Shown: in pieces, positions 14,451-17,856 of the stretch
Layout: every line of letters begins with the position of its first letter
Numbering within the stretch: the first letter of the stretch is position 1
Origin: CAYVSF01 sp046482855
Lineage (GTDB): Bacteria > Bacteroidota > Bacteroidia > Bacteroidales > UBA12077
DNA: 17,856 bases
Direction: 5' to 3'
NCBI GenBank assembly: GCA_046482855.1
Contig: JAWOEH010000125.1
Coordinates: 1-17,856, forward strand
Translations under genes and position numbers: made by a program
The notes under the pieces: model-generated
What the model was told of the DNA's origin: nothing
The model's database searches: none
The model's input: only the letters and a program-made list of their open reading frames with translations

Positions 14451-17400
14451 ATGACACGTTTTCAACGCTTTAATATTTTAGGAGGCTGGTTGAGTTTTGC
14501 CATTGCCGCCATTGTCTATTTATTAACTCTTGAACCTTCGGCTAGTTTTTGGGACTGTGGCGAATTTATCGCCTCAGCGTTTAAGCTGGAAGTCGGACAC
14601 CCTCCGGGAGCTCCGGTCTTCATGCTGGTGGGTCGCTTTTTCAGCATGTTTGGTGGTCCCGAACATGCCGCTTTCATGATGAATGCTATGTCGGCGCTTG
14701 CAAGTGCCTTCACCATTTTGTTTCTTTTTTGGTCCATTACCCACCTGGGCTTCCGATGGATGGAGAAGAACAATCAGCAGGTAACAACCACCCAATGGTG
14801 GTCAGTGCTTGTTGCCGGATTTATTGGCAGCATGGTGTATACCTTCTCCGATACTTTTTGGTATTCGGCTGTTGAGGCCGAAGTGTACGCCTCCTCTTCG
14901 CTTTTCACGGCGGTGGTGTTCTGGGCCATTTTGAAATGGGAAAATGTTGCCGACTCGCCCCACGCATCCCGATGGCTCGTTCTCATAGCCTATCTCATGG
15001 GCCTTTCCATTGGCGTGCACCTGCTCAACTTATTGGCTATTCCTGCCATAGTGCTGGTTTACTATTTCAAAAAATATAAAGTTACTCCTTCTGGTGTGCT
15101 AGCCGCCCTTGTTGTGTCTGCCGTTATATTAGGCAGTATCATGTACCTGCTCATTCCGGGTGTGGCAACCGTGGCTTCCTGGTTCGAGCTGCTTACGGTT
15201 AATGGCTTTGGGTTGCCTTATAATAGCGGCGTGTTGCTGTTTGTTGTGGTCTTAATTGGTTTACTTGCCTGGGGCTTGTACCGTACCCAAATGCAACGAA
15301 AAGTTTTGGCCAACACAGTTTTGTTGGTAATTACTGTTATTATGCTGGGATATAGCAGTTATGCGCTCATCATGATACGCTCCAATGCCAATCCGCCCAT
15401 GGATCAGAACAACCCCGACAATGTTTTTGGCTTGCTTTACTACCTCAATCGCGAACAGTATGGCGATCGTCCCTTGGTGCATGGGCAGTATTATAATGCG
15501 CCGGCACGAAAAAGGGTAAATACGCGTGCCATATACGGTAAAGTAAACAATCGCTACGATGTGGTGGATCATAAGGCTAAACTGGTTTACGATGAGCGAT
15601 TTACAACCGTGTTTCCGCGCATGTGGAGTGATAACCAGCAGCATGTCCAGGACTATGAACGCTGGGTGTCTATTGATGGGAGAAAAGTGGGTATAACCGG
15701 TGACGACGGACAGCAAAAAATGCTTGAGGTGCCCTCGTTCGCCGATAATTTGGCCTTCTTTTTTAAGTATCAGGTGGGGCACATGTATCTTCGCTACTTT
15801 ATGTGGAATTTTACAGGCCGGCAAAACGATATTCAGGGACATGGAAATACCATGCATGGGAATTGGATTTCCGGAATTCCCGCCATTGATAACGCCCGTC
15901 TGGGCGATCAGGCAAAATTGCCCGATTGGATTCGGCATAATCAGGGGCGTAATGTATACTTTGGTTTACCTTTGTTGCTAGGGCTTCTGGGATTGTGGTT
16001 TCATTATCGGAAAGATCGAAAAAACTTTTTTGTTGTTCTCACGCTCTTCATTCTCACAGGCCTTGCCATTGTTGTGTACCTTAACCAGTATCCGCACCAG
16101 CCGCGCGAACGCGACTATGCCTTTGCAGGGTCCTTCTACGCCTTTGCCATTTGGGTAGGGTTGGGAGCCATACCCATTGTGAATTTGCTCTATCGGACTA
16201 TCGGAAAGTCCGGCTTTATTGCCGGCTCGGTGCTACTGCTTGGCATTCCCGCGCTTATGGCACAGCAAAACTGGGACGATCATGATCGTTCAGGACGCTA
16301 TACCACCCGCGATATTGCTCGTAACTACCTGGATAGTTGTGAGCCCAACAGCATTATTTTTACCAACGGCGATAATGACACCTTTCCGCTTTGGTATGCA
16401 CAGGAGGTAGAAGGTTATCGTACCGATGTGAAGGTGGTTAACCTTAGCTATTTGCGAGCTGGCTGGTACATTCAGCAGGTAAGTCGCAAAAGCTATGAGG
16501 CGCCAAAAATTCCATTTTCCATGAATTACAATCAGTATCGGCGGGGTACACGCGATGCACTGGTTGTATCGGACCGTATTCAGGAACCTGTAGAGCTAAG
16601 CAAGATAATGGACTTTGTGAAGAGTGAGAATAAAGCCACAAAAGCTCCTTCACCCTTTAGCCAGGGAAAAATGGTAAACTACATTCCCACCAGGTCGGTT
16701 GTGTTGCCTGTGGATACGGCAAAAGTGGCGCAACAATCCTGGGTGGACGAACGCTATCGTAACCGTTTGCTCGATACCTTGCAATGGCAGCTCAATCGAT
16801 CCATGTACCTGAAAGATGGGATGATGATTCTCGACCTGCTTGACAACAATGATTGGGAACGACCGCTCTATTTTGCCATGACGGTGCCTTCCAATATGTA
16901 TATGAACCTGGATAAATACCTAAAGAGTGTAGGCTTTGCCTATCGACTGGTACCCATGAAAGCGCAGCCTTCTCAAGGAGGGATGGCGGAAATCGATACC
17001 AAGCTTATGTATGATAAGCTGATGAATACATTCCAGTGGGGAGGCATTGAAAATCGCCCGATTGGCTTGAGTCAGGATCATCGGCGTATGTATAGCAATG
17101 CACGTAGTTTGTATGGTCAGTTAGCTGAAAAACTGATGCAGGAGGGAAAATTGTCCCGCGCCCGCGAGGTGCTTGACAGAGGATTGGAGATCTTCCCACA
17201 TGAGAAAGTACCCTTCGATTTAACTGTACTGGCGTATGCCGAAGCTTATGCCGGGCTTAAATCCGAAACGTTTGTGCCGGTGGCAAAACAGTTGCATAAG
17301 GTTAGCTCCTCGTTGATCAATTATTACCTGGCTTCACCCGACACTCAGTTCAATGACTGGTCCATGGAGTTGCGGCGGAATTTATATATGTTGCAGGCTT

Positions 17401-17510
17401 TATCGGTTAGCGCGCAGGAGAATGGATACGATGAACTCGCTACCGAATTGCAAAAGTCCTTTGAGCAATACTATCAGGCCGTGTTGGCCTCGGGGAGGGT
17501 GCGCGCATGA
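14451..17510 (+). CDS. DUF2723 membrane protein, GT-C glycosyltransferase-like (TMEM260 family)
   Basis: A 1019-residue protein starting at the ATG at 14451; an in-frame TTG at 14409 gives 14 implausible extra residues. The N-terminal half has about a dozen membrane helices. The first external loop carries FWDCGEFIASAF (33-44) with Asp35 and Glu38, where GT-C enzymes hold their catalytic acids, followed by GHPPGAP (49-55). PRERDYAF (551-558) and NGDNDTFPLWYAQE (639-652) are characteristic of DUF2723. The C-terminal part from about 850 is helical and soluble, perhaps repeat-like. Human TMEM260 of this family is a protein O-mannosyltransferase, so protein O-glycosylation in the periplasm is possible here; donor and target are unknown. 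The stop overlaps the next gene's ATG (ATGA), suggesting translational coupling. Confidence 0.87.
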   Translation: MTRFQRFNILGGWLSFAIAAIVYLLTLEPSASFWDCGEFIASAFKLEVGHPPGAPVFMLVGRFFSMFGGPEHAAFMMNAMSALASAFTILFLFWSITHLGFRWMEKNNQQVTTTQWWSVLVAGFIGSMVYTFSDTFWYSAVEAEVYASSSLFTAVVFWAILKWENVADSPHASRWLVLIAYLMGLSIGVHLLNLLAIPAIVLVYYFKKYKVTPSGVLAALVVSAVILGSIMYLLIPGVATVASWFELLTVNGFGLPYNSGVLLFVVVLIGLLAWGLYRTQMQRKVLANTVLLVITVIMLGYSSYALIMIRSNANPPMDQNNPDNVFGLLYYLNREQYGDRPLVHGQYYNAPARKRVNTRAIYGKVNNRYDVVDHKAKLVYDERFTTVFPRMWSDNQQHVQDYERWVSIDGRKVGITGDDGQQKMLEVPSFADNLAFFFKYQVGHMYLRYFMWNFTGRQNDIQGHGNTMHGNWISGIPAIDNARLGDQAKLPDWIRHNQGRNVYFGLPLLLGLLGLWFHYRKDRKNFFVVLTLFILTGLAIVVYLNQYPHQPRERDYAFAGSFYAFAIWVGLGAIPIVNLLYRTIGKSGFIAGSVLLLGIPALMAQQNWDDHDRSGRYTTRDIARNYLDSCEPNSIIFTNGDNDTFPLWYAQEVEGYRTDVKVVNLSYLRAGWYIQQVSRKSYEAPKIPFSMNYNQYRRGTRDALVVSDRIQEPVELSKIMDFVKSENKATKAPSPFSQGKMVNYIPTRSVVLPVDTAKVAQQSWVDERYRNRLLDTLQWQLNRSMYLKDGMMILDLLDNNDWERPLYFAMTVPSNMYMNLDKYLKSVGFAYRLVPMKAQPSQGGMAEIDTKLMYDKLMNTFQWGGIENRPIGLSQDHRRMYSNARSLYGQLAEKLMQEGKLSRAREVLDRGLEIFPHEKVPFDLTVLAYAEAYAGLKSETFVPVAKQLHKVSSSLINYYLASPDTQFNDWSMELRRNLYMLQALSVSAQENGYDELATELQKSFEQYYQAVLASGRVRA

Positions 17511-17856
17511 TAAAGTCGGCGCATATTGCGGCACACCTTTTTCACGACATGATCTGGTACTTGGGTCGTCGGGAGCGAAAGATTTATCTGACTTTCGACG
17601 ACGGCCCAACGGCCGAAACCACCCCTTGGGTGCTCTCTGTTTTACGTGAATATGAGGCTAAGGCAACCTTTTTCTGCCTGGGACGCAATGCCGACCGACA
17701 TCCCGAAATATTTGCGCGCATTGTGGCTGAAGGCCATGCTGTGGGCAACCATACTTATAGCCACCTTAAAGGGTGGAACATTGAGAACGAGGAGTATTTT
17801 AACGATGTGGAACTGGCAACCCAGCACATTCCCACCAATCTGTTTCGTCCGCCTTA
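17507..17856 (+). CDS. polysaccharide deacetylase (NodB domain), 3' end outside window
   Basis: The frame starts at an ATG sharing the ATGA with the DUF2723 stop and stays open to the window end, giving 116 residues. It shows the first three NodB motifs: TFDDGP (29-34) with the catalytic Asp31 and metal-binding Asp32, NHTYSH (81-86) with metal ligands His82 and His86, and the beginning of the RPP motif (114-116). These enzymes remove acetyl groups from N-acetylhexosamines of chitin, peptidoglycan or other polymers. There is no signal peptide, so the protein may act in the cytoplasm or be exported otherwise; substrate unknown. Coupling to the DUF2723 protein suggests a shared glycan pathway. 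Confidence 0.92.
   Translation, partial: MIKSAHIAAHLFHDMIWYLGRRERKIYLTFDDGPTAETTPWVLSVLREYEAKATFFCLGRNADRHPEIFARIVAEGHAVGNHTYSHLKGWNIENEEYFNDVELATQHIPTNLFRPP

Noticed and set aside
1..17856. tRNA, rRNA, CRISPR arrays, insertion sequences, integrases or toxin-antitoxin pairs
   Set aside because: I looked for regular repeats, cloverleaf-like tracts and characteristic protein motifs and saw none; the window is almost entirely filled by recognised chromosomal genes.

Overview
The window reads as an ordinary, mostly housekeeping stretch of a Bacteroidota (Bacteroidetes) chromosome. Four things point there: the gene order ftsX - DUF3098 - uppP - truB - queA, the order rplM - rpsI - rpsB - tsf, a TTTG / TAnnTTTG-type promoter in front of rplM, and near-absence of Shine-Dalgarno sequences. 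A marine or anaerobic Bacteroidia lineage such as Marinilabiliales is possible, but this rests on general impression only.

Layout. 1-6222 (+) is a tightly spaced run: a YfhO-family membrane protein (5' end outside the window), ftsX, a small DUF3098 membrane protein, uppP, truB and queA. It ends at a strong hairpin at 6239-6275 that also serves the gene converging from the right, a D-2-hydroxyacid dehydrogenase (6320-7270, -). 7404-10186 (-) is the ribosomal operon rplM - rpsI - rpsB - tsf, with a recognisable promoter, a structured L13 leader, a possible S2 leader hairpin and a clear terminator. 10187-10411 is a divergent intergenic region holding three back-to-back inverted repeats. 10412-12519 (+) carries an O-antigen-ligase-like polymerase/ligase and a guanine deaminase. 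12516-13073 (-) is a RimJ/RimL-type acetyltransferase whose stop codon shares a CTAG with the deaminase stop. 13213-14328 (-) is a predicted outer-membrane beta-barrel protein. 14451-17510 (+) is a large DUF2723 membrane glycosyltransferase-like protein, overlapped by 4 bases with a polysaccharide deacetylase that runs off the window.

How the genes fit together. Several products act on the envelope: YfhO and DUF2723 (both GT-C-like membrane proteins), FtsX, UppP (recycles undecaprenyl phosphate, the carrier for peptidoglycan and O-antigen), the O-antigen-ligase-like protein, the deacetylase and the beta-barrel. The rest serve translation (TruB and QueA modify tRNA; L13, S9, S2 and EF-Ts).

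I see no mobile element, CRISPR array, tRNA or rRNA, and no defence or biosynthetic system. The most unusual material is non-coding: the triple inverted repeat at 10232-10357 and the rplM leader, where one short element can pair on either side of a rare Shine-Dalgarno sequence.
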